From NCBI GenBank assembly GCA_012838205.1, contig DUPR01000027.1:1-57739 (forward strand): a stretch of 57,739 bases of DNA, given 5' to 3'. The DNA comes from Methanobacterium sp. (lineage in GTDB: Archaea; Methanobacteriota; Methanobacteria; Methanobacteriales; Methanobacteriaceae). Within the stretch, counting starts at the first letter, position 1. Each line of letters starts with the position of its first letter. A model generated the notes under the pieces. That model saw only the letters and a list, made by a program, of their open reading frames with translations, was not told the origin of the DNA and did no database searches. Position numbers and translations under genes: made by a program. Positions 1 to 11,110 of the stretch are shown piece by piece.

Positions 1-139
1 CAATATCAGCTCCAATATAAAAAAGTACACTATGTGCATCATTAAAAATTAGATAATGGCTGATATAAAGCAGGGAAGATAGCACAATCAGAAATATTCC
101 AAGCTTCACTCGCCAATCAAAATTTTTAGATAAATCCAT
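1..139 (-). CDS. N-terminus of a membrane protein, cut by the window edge
   Basis: Forty-six codons are visible, reading leftward off the window. A strong ribosome site (GGAGG) lies just before the ATG at 139. The visible part starts with a short charged segment containing DWRVKLG, followed by a hydrophobic helix (residues about 13-32) and the start of a second one ending YIGADI. This looks like an integral membrane protein of a family widespread in archaea and bacteria, but I cannot name a function. Its start faces away from cbiT, with about 170 bases between it and the end of that gene. Confidence 0.6.
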   Translation of the reverse strand, partial: MDLSKNFDWRVKLGIFLIVLSSLLYISHYLIFNDAHSVLFYIGADI

Positions 140-308
140 TATTTCCTCCTATAAATTACAGGTAATTATATTTTTGGGACTTGAAATGATAATATCTCTT
201 TAATTTTGAATTAGGTTTTGTAAAACACTTATAAGTAAGAAAATAGTGATTTTATGTGGAATAGTATGGGAGTGTCCCTAAAAACTTTTTTGGATTAGGT
301 TAATATAG

Positions 309-872
309 TCATTTTTTAACTGAATAGATGATGGTGATTGGATTTCTCCCCATCATCATAGTACCTCTTTGGATGATCTTCCCTTTAGCTATGGTTACCT
401 CAACCACTTCTGGAGAAAGGCCCATATTTTTAAGGGTTTGAACTGCTTCTACCCTTGTTTCGAGTAGAATAGATGTTATCACTATTCTACCGTTAGGTGT
501 TAGTTTTTCGATTCCCTTGCTGATTATTTGTGATAGGTCTCCGCTACTCCCCCCCACTAGGAACACATCGATGAAGTCTAGTTTTTCAATAACTTTAAGT
601 GCATCTCCTTTAATGAGTTGTACCTTTTCTTCAAGGTCATATTTTTTAATATTTTTTGAAGTAATTTTTATGGCTTCTGGATTTTTATCAAGGGCTATGA
701 CTTTTTTGGCCAGTTGAGCTGATTCAACTGTGAATCCACCACTACCGCAACCAACATCCACTACCACATCATCACTGGTTATCATAGCTTTGCACATTAC
801 CAGGCACCTGATTTCTTCCTTGCTTGGTCCGGGAACTTGATCAGATTGTATGAAATCATCATCAGGTATCAT
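309..872 (-). CDS. cbiT: Cobalt-precorrin-6B C15-methyltransferase / decarboxylase CbiT
   Basis: A 187-residue class I SAM methyltransferase of the CbiT family. In the anaerobic cobalamin pathway it methylates C15 of cobalt-precorrin and decarboxylates the acetate side chain, making the corrinoid that methanogen methyltransferases need. The family N-terminus VPGPSKEEIR is at residues 13-22 and the SAM loop VDVGCGSGG at 38-46; the C-terminal half has the usual GG and NPITIIY segments. I chose the ATG at 872 because it overlaps the ubiX stop as ATGA and has AAGGGGA upstream; an ATG 18 bases earlier is possible. Probably co-transcribed with ubiX; no other cobalamin genes are in the window. Confidence 0.9.
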   Translation of the reverse strand: MIPDDDFIQSDQVPGPSKEEIRCLVMCKAMITSDDVVVDVGCGSGGFTVESAQLAKKVIALDKNPEAIKITSKNIKKYDLEEKVQLIKGDALKVIEKLDFIDVFLVGGSSGDLSQIISKGIEKLTPNGRIVITSILLETRVEAVQTLKNMGLSPEVVEVTIAKGKIIQRGTMMMGRNPITIIYSVKK

Positions 873-1429
873 GGCACTTCCCCTTGCCATCTTTGGTATA
901 GGTGATGGTCGATATGCAGTACATCCAATATTTTACCTACTAGAAAGTCAACTAATTCATCTATGTTCTGGGGTTGGTGATAAAAGGCAGGCATTGCTGG
1001 TATGATTATGCCACCTTCTTTGCTGATCTTCAACATGTTTTCCAGATGAACTGTGCGTAAAGGTGTTTCCCTGGGAACTAGTATCAGTTTCCTTCTCTCT
1101 TTCAAGGCTACATCTGCTGCACGGGTAACTGCATTATCAGCAAATCCGGTTGATATTGCTGAAACGGTTTTCATGGTGCAAGGAATTATGATCATTGATT
1201 CAAACCGACATGACCCGCTGTTAATGGCACTGGTAAGATCATTTGGTTGGTAAAAATGGTTGCAAAGTTGTTTAAGGTGGTTTTCATTGATTCCCATTTC
1301 ATATTCCAGTATTATCCTTGCCGGTTCGGTTACCACCAGTGCAGTGTCTTTTTCCATTTTTTTAAGAACTTCTAAGAGTCTGACACCATAAATAACACCG
1401 CTTGCTCCTGTAATAGCTACAACTATCAT
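869..1429 (-). CDS. ubiX: Flavin prenyltransferase, UbiX/Pad1 family
   Basis: 186 residues starting MIVVAITGASGVIYG, the flavoprotein P-loop-like start of UbiX, with PRETPLRTVHLENML in the C-terminal third, the other family hallmark. UbiX attaches dimethylallyl to FMN to make prenyl-FMN, the cofactor of UbiD decarboxylases. Methanogens lack ubiquinone. The likely client is the UbiD-like anhydromevalonate phosphate decarboxylase of the archaeal mevalonate pathway; this is inference from known archaeal biochemistry, since no ubiD lies in the window. It overlaps cbiT by four bases, so the two are probably translated together. Confidence 0.9.
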   Translation of the reverse strand: MIVVAITGASGVIYGVRLLEVLKKMEKDTALVVTEPARIILEYEMGINENHLKQLCNHFYQPNDLTSAINSGSCRFESMIIIPCTMKTVSAISTGFADNAVTRAADVALKERRKLILVPRETPLRTVHLENMLKISKEGGIIIPAMPAFYHQPQNIDELVDFLVGKILDVLHIDHHLYQRWQGEVP

Positions 1430-1542
1430 CTAAATCACTATTTATCATGAATGTTCATTATTGCAATGTTTATTTGCTTTGTTTATATTTTTAAGCTCGG
1501 ATTCCCTGGGGATTCTGTTAATAATATGATGTGATTGAAGTT

Positions 1543-2706
1543 TTAATCAGGGATTTCCAGATATTCTTGGAAGTTAAGTTTTAATGCATGGTCAGCGTAT
1601 TGTTCTGGCAAGTATATGCACAGATCAGCATGGTTGAACCGAGCATCCTTTAAAGTCTTAACCAAGTTAGAAACATCCCCTAATGTTACAGTATCTCCAT
1701 TAACTGATACTGGAGTGGTCATTTCATGGAATGTTGGGTATTCGGGGATATCTACTAATAGGTGGTCTTGGTGAACTCCCAGTTCTTCGGCTATTTCTGC
1801 TTCAATTTTATTGATCTTTAACTCCAATTTGTATAGAGATTTTGGGTTAATGGTCTCATCGATTTTGAGGGAGTAGACACGTTTATAAAGTTGTCTGGTA
1901 TCTATTCGAGTGATGATATCCCTGATGTAACCTTTTTGGAGCCTGGCAGCTGAAATAATATCTGTATCATCATATTTATATATCTCGTTGCCGTTGACAA
2001 TCTTGTTTTTGATTAGTTTCTTGAGGCAGCGTCTGAACATGGAATTAACAATTCTGGTTGTGTGGTGCTGGTAAACACTCGGATACATGAAATACCGGGC
2101 AAGTAGCATTGATTCAGCAGCTTGAACTCCTTTTTCTTTAAGTAACAACCTATCTTCAAGTTTCATATTATAAATGAGACGTTCAACATCTATCACCCCA
2201 TATGCAACCCCAGTATAATAAGAATCTCGTAATAAGTAATCCATTCTGTCTACATCAAGTTCTCCGGATATTATTTGCCCTAATGGCCCTTTTCCACTGA
2301 TGATTGTGATTATTTCCTTGATGGTAAATTTTTCTGATAATATGTCACCTAGTTGCGATTCTTTAATGAGTTTATAGGTGAGTTTTTCATGGGATGTGTC
2401 AATTACTCCTTCAGAAACATGTGAAAAGGGGCCATGACCTGCATCATGGAGAATGGCACAACTTCTAACCATGGTCTGGGTATGTTCATCTAAACCTAGA
2501 TTTCCAGCCAAGCGTGAAGCTAGATACATGGTGCCAATGGAGTGTTCGAAGCGACTGTGGTTGGCACCAGGGTATACTAGATAAGTAAATCCTAGTTGTT
2601 TAATCCGCCTTAGGCGCTGTATTTCTGGTGTGTCAATTAAACGGACTTCGAACTCTTCTAACTGAAGGTTTCCATGTACACTGTCCCTTATAGACTTCAA
2701 GTTCAT
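1543..2706 (-). CDS. HD-domain phosphohydrolase (SAMHD1/dGTPase-like, COG1078)
   Basis: 387 residues. The metal site of an HD phosphohydrolase is clear: SRFEHSIGTMYLA, then the paired HDAGHGPFSH, and DVDRMDYLLRDSYYTG downstream, the signature of the COG1078 branch related to SAMHD1 and dNTP triphosphohydrolases. Such enzymes hydrolyse deoxynucleoside triphosphates or related nucleotides; the substrate here is not readable from sequence. The gene stands alone, with about 110 bases on each side. Length is normal for the family and no key residue is missing. Confidence 0.85.
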   Translation of the reverse strand: MNLKSIRDSVHGNLQLEEFEVRLIDTPEIQRLRRIKQLGFTYLVYPGANHSRFEHSIGTMYLASRLAGNLGLDEHTQTMVRSCAILHDAGHGPFSHVSEGVIDTSHEKLTYKLIKESQLGDILSEKFTIKEIITIISGKGPLGQIISGELDVDRMDYLLRDSYYTGVAYGVIDVERLIYNMKLEDRLLLKEKGVQAAESMLLARYFMYPSVYQHHTTRIVNSMFRRCLKKLIKNKIVNGNEIYKYDDTDIISAARLQKGYIRDIITRIDTRQLYKRVYSLKIDETINPKSLYKLELKINKIEAEIAEELGVHQDHLLVDIPEYPTFHEMTTPVSVNGDTVTLGDVSNLVKTLKDARFNHADLCIYLPEQYADHALKLNFQEYLEIPD

Positions 2707-2808
2707 CCCCCTCTACATTCCACTTAATCATAATTTTCTAGATCATTCATTAGATATACTATTGCTCATTTCTTTTTTTGGTGATGATGAAATTATAATT
2801 TTCTTGAA

Positions 2809-3477
2809 TCAATGTGAACTTACTGGTAAACCAGTAAGGTAGTATGCTATAATCGGAGTGAAGTTTGCTTCAATTATTGCGGCAATAATTAGCAGTACTA
2901 TGGCAATTGCCAGCAATACAACCGAATCCTTAAACTTCCAGTACTGCTCCTTAACTGGTTTTTTTATTATTATATTTTTAATTAAGCCGATGATCAGGGT
3001 TGAAATCCTGAATCCTGCTGCACCAGCTATTACAAGGGCTGGAAGTTCAAAAATACCATGAGGCATTGTGAAGGCAATCAAATGCCAAGTTGTAAAAACA
3101 CCAGAAGCAGTGTTAATACTGCCATGCATTACATATCCAAAAAAAGCCCCTAAAAAGAATCCGTTAAATGATAAAACTATTGCGGGAACTATTATGATAA
3201 TCCCACCAAAGAACATAATTAGAATTGCTTGTAGATTTTTCAGAAATATTGAAAATGTGGTTATTTCAACAATAGTTCCTCTAAGTAGTTTTAAATATTT
3301 TTTGAGAATATTCTCTACGAAGTTTGATGAAAAATAGCCAAACAATATACCTAAACATAAGAAACTTAAAAAAATTCCGGCAGAAATTGCTAAAACCAGT
3401 TTATTACGTTGATAAAGACTTATTAAAAATGTAACATACTTATTATCAGAAAAATTTAGAGAAACTTTCTTAGACAT
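2809..3477 (-). CDS. SpoIIM-like (DUF95) integral membrane protein
   Basis: 222 residues with about five hydrophobic helices: one near residues 28-50, a long pair around 75-110, and two more after 130. The central segment with NGFFLGAFFGYV and the motif HGIFELPALVIAGAAG are typical of the stage II sporulation protein M family. In archaea, which do not sporulate, the role is unknown; membrane remodelling or export has been suggested for relatives. The gene is monocistronic or weakly linked to the HD protein gene about 100 bases downstream. Confidence 0.8.
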   Translation of the reverse strand: MSKKVSLNFSDNKYVTFLISLYQRNKLVLAISAGIFLSFLCLGILFGYFSSNFVENILKKYLKLLRGTIVEITTFSIFLKNLQAILIMFFGGIIIIVPAIVLSFNGFFLGAFFGYVMHGSINTASGVFTTWHLIAFTMPHGIFELPALVIAGAAGFRISTLIIGLIKNIIIKKPVKEQYWKFKDSVVLLAIAIVLLIIAAIIEANFTPIIAYYLTGLPVSSH

Positions 3478-3555
3478 TGGAATTCTTCCCTATCTGCAAT
3501 GAAAATAACCTATTAATATTTGACTAAAATAATTGCCTATTTTGGAGAAAGAAAG

Positions 3556-5193
<1,638 letters not shown>

Positions 5194-6927
5194 ATGATTA
5201 AGATTAAAAATCTATCAAAAACTTTCACAATGGAAGATGGCCCTCAAATTAAGGCACTGGATAATGTTAACTTAGAAGTGGCAGAGGGAGAAATTTTAGG
5301 CATTATTGGGAGAAGTGGGTCTGGAAAAAGTACTCTTCTACGTGTATTGAGGGGTGTGGAACCATTTGACCAGGGAGAAATAGAGATAGGTGATGTTAAA
5401 GTGACTCCAGACTCAAGCAGTTACTACTTTCGCAAGTTACGCGAAGTAACTGCAATCCATCTCCAACGATCCTTCGGATTATGGTCTGAAACAACATTGA
5501 ATAATGTTATAAGAAAATTGTATGGTGCGAAATACGGTGATGAAGCATTAACTGATTTTGATTTTGCTTACGATGAATTTGAAGACGAAGCTATGGAAAT
5601 TCTCCGAGTGGTTGGTTTGGATCATAAGGCTGATCACTTTGCACCAGTGCTAAGTGGTGGTGAAAAACAAAGACTAATTATGGCCCGACAATTAGCCAAA
5701 AAACCAAAAGTTCTCCTGTTAGATGAACCCGCCACTATGTCATGCCCTAAAACTAAACAGGAAATATTAAATTCTATAAAAAAAATCAATCAGGATTTAG
5801 GTGTTACTGTTATATTAGTATCACACCTTCCTGAAGTTCATCATTACTTATCTCAACGACTGGTATTAATGGAAGAAGGACGCGTAGTTGATGAAGGAAC
5901 ACCAGATGATATAATAAAAAGATTCCTGGGAGATATGGAACCTGAAATAATCGATGAAAGTCCAAAAAAGTTTGGTGACAAACTGATTAAAGCTAAAGAC
6001 TTGGAAAGGAAATTTTATCTCCTTAAAGGAGGTAATGTTCTAGAGTTAAAGGACATTACTTTTGATATTAAAGAAGGTGAGATTGTTTCCCTAATAGGTC
6101 CCAGTGGTGCTGGAAAAACAGTTTTACTCCGTATTATCGGTGGTCTAGACCAGCCAGACAAAGGAACAGTGTCATTTAAACTCGACGATCAATGGGTGGA
6201 TATGCATCAGCCAGGAATTAACCGTATGAAAGTCCGAAGACAAATGGGATTCATGCACCAAGAATTCGCTCTAGTACACCATGCCCGTGTTCGGGACCAA
6301 ATTGCAGCACGATTAGGTGTTAAAGGAATTAAAGTCGTGGATAAAGCCAAGAAAAAAGCAGAAGAATTAGGCATAAGTGACCTTGCATTAGATGTCCTTT
6401 ACAATTTAACCGATCTGCCTGAAAACGAAGCTAAAGATCGTCTCGAACAGATAGGTCTCTCTTCAGATATTTTGGAAACACTTTTCCCGAGTTTTCCAGA
6501 TAATAAAATTAAAGAATATGCAGAACCAGTGTTTAAAGCTTTGAATTTGCCAATGGATATTCTTAACAGACGATCATATGAATTATCAGGCGGACAAAAG
6601 GTTAGAGCCACACTGGCACTGGTGTTAACATCAAAACCTAAAGTCCTAATATTAGATGAACCATTTGGTGATCTGGACCCAATAACTCTTCGAATGGTTT
6701 CAAACTCCTTGAAACATATCAATCAGGAATTTAATACTACTATTCTTATGGTCAGCCATCATATTGATTTTATTGAAGAACTTTCTACCAGGGCAATACG
6801 TATGGATGAAGGTAAGATGATTGGTGATGGAAATCCAGATGAAGAATGTGATGAATTCATTAAAAGCTGTGGTGCAGATTATCTTAAGGACAATAAGGAT
6901 TGGAAGAAAAAAATTGCCGAAAAATAG
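5194..6927 (+). CDS. atwA: Methyl-coenzyme M reductase activation component A2 (double ABC ATPase)
   Basis: 577 residues with two complete ABC ATPase modules and no membrane segment. Module 1 has Walker A GRSGSGKST (residues 39-47), signature LSGGEKQR and Walker B LLLDEP; module 2 has GPSGAGKT, LSGGQKVR and LILDEPFGDLDP. Order and length match component A2 (AtwA), the ATP-dependent cytoplasmic protein that helps reduce Ni in methyl-coenzyme M reductase to active Ni(I). After the first Walker B the D-loop is MSCPKT rather than the usual SALDP-like sequence. The start at 5194 follows GGTGAT by four bases; an upstream in-frame ATG at 5182 overlaps this ribosome site and is less likely. Confidence 0.92.
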   Translation: MIKIKNLSKTFTMEDGPQIKALDNVNLEVAEGEILGIIGRSGSGKSTLLRVLRGVEPFDQGEIEIGDVKVTPDSSSYYFRKLREVTAIHLQRSFGLWSETTLNNVIRKLYGAKYGDEALTDFDFAYDEFEDEAMEILRVVGLDHKADHFAPVLSGGEKQRLIMARQLAKKPKVLLLDEPATMSCPKTKQEILNSIKKINQDLGVTVILVSHLPEVHHYLSQRLVLMEEGRVVDEGTPDDIIKRFLGDMEPEIIDESPKKFGDKLIKAKDLERKFYLLKGGNVLELKDITFDIKEGEIVSLIGPSGAGKTVLLRIIGGLDQPDKGTVSFKLDDQWVDMHQPGINRMKVRRQMGFMHQEFALVHHARVRDQIAARLGVKGIKVVDKAKKKAEELGISDLALDVLYNLTDLPENEAKDRLEQIGLSSDILETLFPSFPDNKIKEYAEPVFKALNLPMDILNRRSYELSGGQKVRATLALVLTSKPKVLILDEPFGDLDPITLRMVSNSLKHINQEFNTTILMVSHHIDFIEELSTRAIRMDEGKMIGDGNPDEECDEFIKSCGADYLKDNKDWKKKIAEK

Positions 6928-7023
6928 TATGACCAAAGGGATTGGAAGAAATTTTTTAAAAAAAAACCAGCATCATAGTAGATAACGTTCAATTCAAATT
7001 AAACTAAGAAGAGTTGTGAAAAT

Positions 7024-7578
7024 ATGGAATTTGCAGAACTGGATTTGGAATACTTTTACCGGGTGCTTGCACCTCGACCAACAATCATAGTAACTACCAT
7101 TAGCCCTGATGGGAAGGTTAATGCTGCTCCTTTTTCATTTACCATGCCTGTATCCATCAATCCACCTTTAATTGCAATAGCATCGGTTCCCAGCCATCAT
7201 ACTTTCCAAAACATTGAACAAACCAATGAAATGGTAATAAACATTCCATCTGCAGATATACTCCCTGAATTATGGGTTACCAGTGAGAAATTCCCCCACG
7301 GAGTTAATGAGATTGAAAAAGCTGGATTGACCCAGATGCCCTCACAAAAAGTTGCACCACCCTGGATTAGAGAAAGCATTGCCCATATGGAATGTCGGGT
7401 CCAGAAAATTCTTGAATGCGGTGACCACAATTTAGTAGTAGGTGAAGTGCTAAAAAGTGCTGCCCGGGAAGATGCTATTAAAGAAGGACTCTTAAATGTG
7501 GAAAAAACAAAACCCATACTGCACCTGGGTGGAAAAGATTTTGTTGTGGGGGATCATCGCCGGATCCTCAGAGATTAA
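7024..7578 (+). CDS. Flavoredoxin-like FMN-binding protein (flavin reductase domain)
   Basis: 184 residues of the flavin reductase-like FMN-binding family. The early segment RPTIIVTTISPDGKVNAAPFS and the later HTFQNIEQTNEMVINIP are typical; the middle region ending HNLVVGEV closes the split-barrel fold. Relatives (flavoredoxin) carry electrons via FMN. It lies about 95 bases after atwA on the same strand and may share its transcript. A role in electron supply during stress or MCR activation is tempting but only inferred from position. Confidence 0.8.
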   Translation: MEFAELDLEYFYRVLAPRPTIIVTTISPDGKVNAAPFSFTMPVSINPPLIAIASVPSHHTFQNIEQTNEMVINIPSADILPELWVTSEKFPHGVNEIEKAGLTQMPSQKVAPPWIRESIAHMECRVQKILECGDHNLVVGEVLKSAAREDAIKEGLLNVEKTKPILHLGGKDFVVGDHRRILRD

Positions 7579-7645
7579 AAAACTCCCAGTTATAAATAGA
7601 ATTTAGGAAAAAAGGGTTTAAAATAATAATAGGATGGTTATAAAC

Positions 7646-8041
7646 ATGTTTGACACTATAATGGTTCCTACAGATGGATCAGAATATGCGGAAAGGGCAG
7701 AAGATATGGCCCTGGCCTTGGCGAAAGATTTGAACTCTAAGGTGGTTGCAGTTCATATCATTGATGATAAGTTAATCTATCCCTACGAGGTGTTGGAGGA
7801 TGAGGGAAAGACTATTCTCCACAATGTTCAAAGGAAGGGACAAAAAACTGGTGTTGAAGTCCATGAAATATTGATTGTAGGAAGCCCCTTACATGATATG
7901 AAAAAGATCGCTGCTAAGGCAGGAGCTGATATAGTGGTTATAAGCCCCCATGGAAAATCAGGTTTGGAAAAATTGGTAATGGGCAGTGTTGCTGAAAACA
8001 CCATCAAAAAAGTTGACATACCAGTTTTACTGGTTAAATGA
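7646..8041 (+). CDS. Universal stress protein, UspA family
   Basis: 131 residues, one Usp domain. It opens MFDTIMVPTDGSEYAERA, with the strand-loop typical of UspA, and ends with the ATP-binding loop HGKSGLEKLVMGSVAE followed by VDIPVLLVK, as in nucleotide-binding archaeal Usp proteins such as MJ0577. It probably binds ATP and works as a cytoplasmic stress factor; the precise role is unknown. An in-frame ATG at 7634 would add four residues; I prefer 7646 because AGGATGG sits about nine bases upstream. It precedes the oxygen-defence genes on the same strand. Confidence 0.85.
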   Translation: MFDTIMVPTDGSEYAERAEDMALALAKDLNSKVVAVHIIDDKLIYPYEVLEDEGKTILHNVQRKGQKTGVEVHEILIVGSPLHDMKKIAAKAGADIVVISPHGKSGLEKLVMGSVAENTIKKVDIPVLLVK

Positions 8042-8394
8042 TTTTACTAATTTTTCGTGAAAAAGATAAAACACGTGCAATTACTCTATGAACTTCAATA
8101 TTATCACACATAAACCAAAAAACACCAAAACTATTAATTAACCCAGATAGTTTCATCATTGTCTAATCCTGTTTTTAAACTTATTCCAAGTATTTTTAGT
8201 TATTGGAAGAAATTAAGCCTTAAAAATAAACTATAGGATACACCCATAGGATTATTAATCAGAAATGAATATAAAGATATAAAAAATTATTGTAACAAAA
8301 AAAATTATGTCAGAGTTTCAAAGGTTATGGTAGAAGATTATAAGTCTAGATTAGATGAAAAAGATTTTTATTGATGTAGGGAGGAATTTTTATA
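8042..8394. other. Intergenic region before the first rubredoxin gene
   Basis: 353 AT-rich bases without a credible coding sequence. It ends in a good ribosome site (GGGAGG at 8379-8384) for the rubredoxin gene, and TATA-like AT runs occur around 8270-8290. No strong hairpin or repeat was seen. Confidence 0.4.
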
Positions 8395-8553
8395 ATGCAC
8401 AGATACAAATGCAAAGTATGTAATTATATCTATGATCCTGAAGATGGAGAACCAAGAACCAACACCCCCCCTGGAACCGCCTTTGAAGATTTACCCGAAG
8501 ATTGGACCTGCCCTAAATGTGGAGCTGGGAAATTCCGATTTATAAAGTTATAA
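8395..8553 (+). CDS. Rubredoxin 1
   Basis: 52 residues. Two knuckles bind one iron: [13 protein letters not shown] near the N-terminus and CPKCGAG near the C-terminus, with the family core [16 protein letters not shown] between them. Rubredoxin is a small cytoplasmic one-electron carrier; in anaerobes it reduces oxygen- and peroxide-scavenging enzymes such as FprA flavoproteins and rubrerythrin. A ribosome site GGGAGG lies about ten bases before the ATG. Relative to rubredoxin 2 it has a shorter acidic loop (EPRTNT) and a basic C-terminus (FRFIKL), which may mean a different partner. Confidence 0.95.
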   Translation: MHRYKCKVCNYIYDPEDGEPRTNTPPGTAFEDLPEDWTCPKCGAGKFRFIKL

Positions 8554-8895
8554 ACTTAATACCATCCAATAGAAGACAATTCTCTTTAAAAAAAAACCCC
8601 TTTTTTAAATAATAATTAAAAAAAAATAATCATCTAAAAAAAAGGTATTATCTATACTTTGGTAAAAAAATAAGTGCCAAACAATGGTTGCAACTTTACT
8701 TATAAATAAAGACGAGTAGTGGAAAATAAAACCATGACTTGCTTGGGATGAATTACATAATAGAGTTACCAGCCCATCCAACTATGCTGGTGAAATAAGT
8801 CCTAAATTGATAAAAAACGTGCTATCTGGACTTAATTAGAATTTTTCAATTTCATGAACTTACCATGAATTTAATTAAAAAAGAGGTGTTTAAAC
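8554..8895. other. Spacer between the two rubredoxin genes, with a possible coding remnant
   Basis: 342 bases. Frame-open codons from 8738 to the stop at 8839 read as a protein-like stretch with no start codon, including the segment TSPSNYAGEISPKLIKN, preceded directly by a stop. It may be the decayed C-terminus of a lost gene; I do not recognise it. A hairpin ACCAGC/GCTGGT lies at 8768-8791 within it. The end of the spacer carries AGAGGTG, the ribosome site of rubredoxin 2. Confidence 0.3.
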
Positions 8896-9057
8896 ATGCA
8901 AAAATATTTGTGCAAACCTTGTGGATACATCTACGACCCTGAAGAAGGAGATGACGTAGGAGGAATAGCTCCTGGTACTGCCTTCGAAGACCTCCCAGAT
9001 GATTGGGTGTGTCCATTGTGCGGTGCTGGTAAAGACATGTTCGAACCTGTAGATTAA
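8896..9057 (+). CDS. Rubredoxin 2
   Basis: 53 residues with iron ligands in [10 protein letters not shown] (Cys6, Cys9) and CPLCGAG, and the classic core [16 protein letters not shown]. It is a canonical one-iron rubredoxin with an acidic surface, and the second copy within 500 bases. The ferritin gene begins 23 bases after its stop, so the two are almost certainly one operon; the rubredoxin could deliver electrons to a peroxide or oxygen reductase, or help release iron, but that link is inferred from position only. Confidence 0.96.
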   Translation: MQKYLCKPCGYIYDPEEGDDVGGIAPGTAFEDLPDDWVCPLCGAGKDMFEPVD

Positions 9058-9080
9058 AGAATTAATAGGGGCTGATATTG

Positions 9081-9590
9081 ATGTTGGATGAGAAGATGCA
9101 GGAATCTCTGAACTTCCAATTAAACCGAGAACTATATTCTGGTTATCTCTACCTAGCAATGGCTGCTTATTTCGAAGACCAGGACTTACCAGGATTTGGA
9201 AACTGGATGAGAATCCAAGCTCAGGAAGAGTTAAGCCATGCCATGAAGTTCTATGATTATTTGGTGCAGCGAGGTAGCAGAGTGGAACTTGCTGAGATAG
9301 AAACACCTGAAAAAGAGTGGGATTCTCCATTATCCGTCTTTGAACAAGTTTATGAGCATGAAAAGATGGTTACTGGGCTTATAAATGACTTGGTTGACTT
9401 GGCAATTGAACTAAAAGATCATGCCACCAACAACTTCCTCCAATGGTTTGTAGCCGAACAAGTAGAAGAAGAAGAGTCTTCAAGTGGAGTTCTCCAAAAA
9501 GTCAAAATGGCTGGAGAATCAAATAGAGGACTTTACATGTTGGACCAGGAATTAGGGCAAAGAATATTCCACACACCCACCGACGAATAA
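9081..9590 (+). CDS. Ferritin (iron storage, ferroxidase-competent)
   Basis: 169 residues, non-haem ferritin. Counting from the ATG at 9081, all ferroxidase residues fall at the same numbers as in bacterial FtnA: Glu17, Tyr24, Glu50, His53, Glu94, Gln127 and Glu130. It should oxidise Fe(II) and store it as ferric mineral in a 24-subunit cytoplasmic shell, limiting Fenton chemistry. A TTG one codon earlier is a possible alternative start, but the ATG is spaced better from AGGGG. Second gene of the rubredoxin-ferritin unit and part of the oxygen-defence block. Confidence 0.95.
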   Translation: MLDEKMQESLNFQLNRELYSGYLYLAMAAYFEDQDLPGFGNWMRIQAQEELSHAMKFYDYLVQRGSRVELAEIETPEKEWDSPLSVFEQVYEHEKMVTGLINDLVDLAIELKDHATNNFLQWFVAEQVEEEESSSGVLQKVKMAGESNRGLYMLDQELGQRIFHTPTDE

Positions 9591-10137
9591 AAAAAACCTA
9601 TTTTTTTCAATCAATTCTCTTTTTTTTTAGAAATTAATATCCTACAATAACTACATGTTCTTTTAAAACCACTTAATCAATGAACTTGTTATTAATAGTA
9701 AACTAAGAAAAAACATGTTGGGAACTTTTTTTTAAACTGAACTTATATCATTTTTTTAAAATGTTTTAATCGAGTCTTAAAATCTAAGATTCATTACTCC
9801 AAGGTAAATAAAAACTAATAAATAAAAATAATGATAAAAATTATGAGTAGTACACAGTATCATCCAGATAATGACATTACCTTAGGAGAAAAGTTTGACA
9901 ATTAAATAATAATCTACGTGTAGAATTATCCCATTCCCAATTATAACTGATACAAAAAATTAGGTGGAATGGTTAACCCGCAAACAAGGATACTGCTATA
10001 TTGTGGACGGTTTTAAAGAGGTGTGAACTAGTATAAATACAATTATATTTTCGATTAGTGGTTATACTACCAAAAAATATTGCAAATGGTAGGTAATGGC
10101 TGAAATAATACTTGAAATCCCAAAGGAGTGAAATAGT
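9591..10137. other. Long upstream region of the superoxide dismutase gene
   Basis: 547 AT-rich bases, no credible gene. GTTTGACAATTAA at 9893-9905 and TAACCCG at 9974-9980 both also occur upstream of atwA, at almost the same spacing (81 against 82 bases). A near-palindrome TCTACGTGTAGA sits around 9911. The ribosome site AAGGAGTG lies just before the ATG. It may hold a stress-responsive promoter. Confidence 0.35.
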
Positions 10138-10836
10138 ATGGCAAAAAAAATATATGAACTACCTCCACTTCCCTATGGATATGGAGATTTGGCACCTCAC
10201 ATTTCTGAGGAACAGTTGCAGATACACCACGAAAAACATCATCAAGCATATGTTGATGGTGCTAATGCAATCTTGAACAAGTTTGACAGCCGTTCAAATT
10301 TGGAATTTGATGTTAAAGCCGTGGCCAAGGAATTATCATTCCATGTAGGTGGATTCGTACTCCACAAACTTTTCTGGGAAAACATGGCACCAGCACCAAA
10401 AGGAGGAGGAGCACCCACCGGAACCCTTGCCAAATATATTAATAGAGATTTCGGATCATTCGAAAGATTTAAACAGGAATTTTCCCAAGCAGCAATTAGC
10501 ACTGAAGGTTCAGGTTGGGCTGTTTTAACAGTTTGCCGAGCTACAGACCGCCTTTTCATCACACAAATCGAAAAACACAATGTAAATGTAATACCTCACT
10601 TCCAAGTTTTAATGGTGCTGGATGTATGGGAACACGCCTACTACTTGGACTATAAAAATGTGCGACCAGACTATGTAGGGGCATTTTGGAACATTGTAAA
10701 CTGGGAAGAAGTAAACAGACGGCTGGAAATCGAATTATTAGCTGGTAGTCTCAATCTGGTTGATAATCGCCGAATACTGGACATAAAACTTGAAGAATTC
10801 AAAGAAAATTTCGATAATTGGCTTAAAACCATATAA
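10138..10836 (+). CDS. sod: Superoxide dismutase, Fe/Mn family
   Basis: 232 residues. The metal ligands are recognisable: His in [15 protein letters not shown], His in [18 protein letters not shown], and Asp and His in [18 protein letters not shown]. It dismutates superoxide to peroxide and oxygen in the cytoplasm. Fe-SOD has been described from Methanobacterium, so iron is the likely metal, but the sequence alone does not settle it. It is about 30 residues longer than most bacterial enzymes because of a C-terminal tail after EEVNRRLE. Own promoter, ribosome site AAGGAG. Confidence 0.95.
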   Translation: MAKKIYELPPLPYGYGDLAPHISEEQLQIHHEKHHQAYVDGANAILNKFDSRSNLEFDVKAVAKELSFHVGGFVLHKLFWENMAPAPKGGGAPTGTLAKYINRDFGSFERFKQEFSQAAISTEGSGWAVLTVCRATDRLFITQIEKHNVNVIPHFQVLMVLDVWEHAYYLDYKNVRPDYVGAFWNIVNWEEVNRRLEIELLAGSLNLVDNRRILDIKLEEFKENFDNWLKTI

Positions 10837-11110
10837 TAAGTCATTCCTCTTTTATATTCCTTTTTTTTAGAATTATTTTTTTAAATCCAAGTAAATTTGG
10901 TAATCCCAGTTATTTGTCGCCCATATTCAACTGTGCAGGAAAATTTTAGTAATAATTAAATATCATTCCTTTTATAATTGAAATTATATACTGAATTACT
11001 AAAAAAAGGATTTAATAGGGAATATTCGTAATATCAATTAACATCAATTAGATTTTTGATATTAAAGCTAATAAGTTCTGTTATAATTTTCATTAATCGA
11101 GGTGTAGGAA

